A stretch of 64,000 nucleotides of DNA, taken from the NCBI RefSeq assembly GCF_030816965.1, contig NZ_JAUSYQ010000002.1, positions 8,050,001 to 8,114,000 on the forward strand, read 5' to 3'. This stretch comes from Streptomyces canus. GTDB lineage: Bacteria > Actinomycetota > Actinomycetes > Streptomycetales > Streptomycetaceae. Made by a program: the position numbers and the translations under genes. Positions 63,990 to 64,000 of the stretch are shown piece by piece; the stretch's first letter is position 1; each line of letters starts with the position of its first letter. The notes beneath the pieces are model-generated. The model did not search any database. It saw only the letters and a program-made list of their open reading frames with translations, and was not told where the DNA came from.

Positions 63990-64000
63990 GGCGTCGGCGG

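Overview
The window is high-GC actinobacterial DNA, almost certainly Streptomyces. The signs are very GC-rich third codon positions with long antisense shadow frames, GTG/ATGA-coupled starts, Tat and LAXTG secretion signals, several GntR-type regulators, a SigE-like ECF module and typical actinobacterial IS families. I saw no tRNA, rRNA or CRISPR array.

Layout. (1) 0.1-8.1 kb is core-like: a HutC-type GntR regulator, a ROK sugar kinase, a membrane-anchored protein, and an SNF2 helicase translationally coupled to a SWIM zinc-finger protein. (2) 8.1-14.0 kb is an operon for four-carbon acid sugar (threonate/erythronate type) catabolism: FadR-type regulator, DUF1537 kinase, class II aldolase, LtnD-like dehydrogenase, GntP permease. 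(3) 14.0-18.1 kb holds two exported alpha/beta-hydrolase esterases on opposite strands, each with the same 12-bp ATTGTTGACGAT box in its promoter region, plus gene remnants between them. (4) 18.1-19.8 kb is IS debris, including an in-frame IS3/ISL3 chimera.

(5) 20.0-29.9 kb, minus strand, is the most interesting part. It is a compact, less GC-rich, translationally coupled operon that looks like an undescribed RiPP (ribosomally made, modified peptide) cluster. In transcription order it encodes a 58-residue Cys-free precursor (29732-29908, with a strong ribosome binding site and a hairpin just after its stop), a radical SAM/SPASM enzyme, a small PqqD/RRE-like protein, a NodU/TobZ-type carbamoyltransferase with an extra C-terminal region, a cytochrome P450, a TldD/TldE-like protease pair, an MFS exporter, a pentapeptide-repeat protein and a metallo-beta-lactamase-fold hydrolase. 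The gene set suggests radical crosslinking, hydroxylation and O-carbamoylation of a peptide, TldD/E leader removal, export, and possibly target protection. The product is inferred, not known.

(6) 30.3-33.4 kb contains a three-NUDIX-domain protein, a frameshifted two-NUDIX gene and a broken phosphotransferase. (7) 33.4-59.5 kb is an arabinan/arabinoxylan-utilisation island: two GH62 paralogues and a trace of a third, a GH51-like enzyme with a LAXTG sortase signal, GH43 and GH54 enzymes with ricin-type lectin domains, a cytoplasmic GH43, a GH51, a GH36 alpha-galactosidase, ThuA and a Gfo/Idh/MocA gene. Many members are broken (GH3, GH28-like, second GH51, GH31, GH43 tail, Gfo/Idh). Three promoters here share one composite promoter-operator (TTGACG, 16 bp, TA-box, then a GTTCG-N6-CGAAC palindrome), so a single repressor probably co-controls them. 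(8) 60.0-63.4 kb is an intact IS3-family element, an ECF sigma factor with a membrane-anchored partner, a truncated LuxR regulator and a 368-bp partial copy of the same IS. An uncharacterised protein runs to the window edge.

The number of single-base frameshifts in homopolymers means a few pseudogene calls could be sequencing errors. Others carry deletions or duplications that sequencing error does not easily explain.
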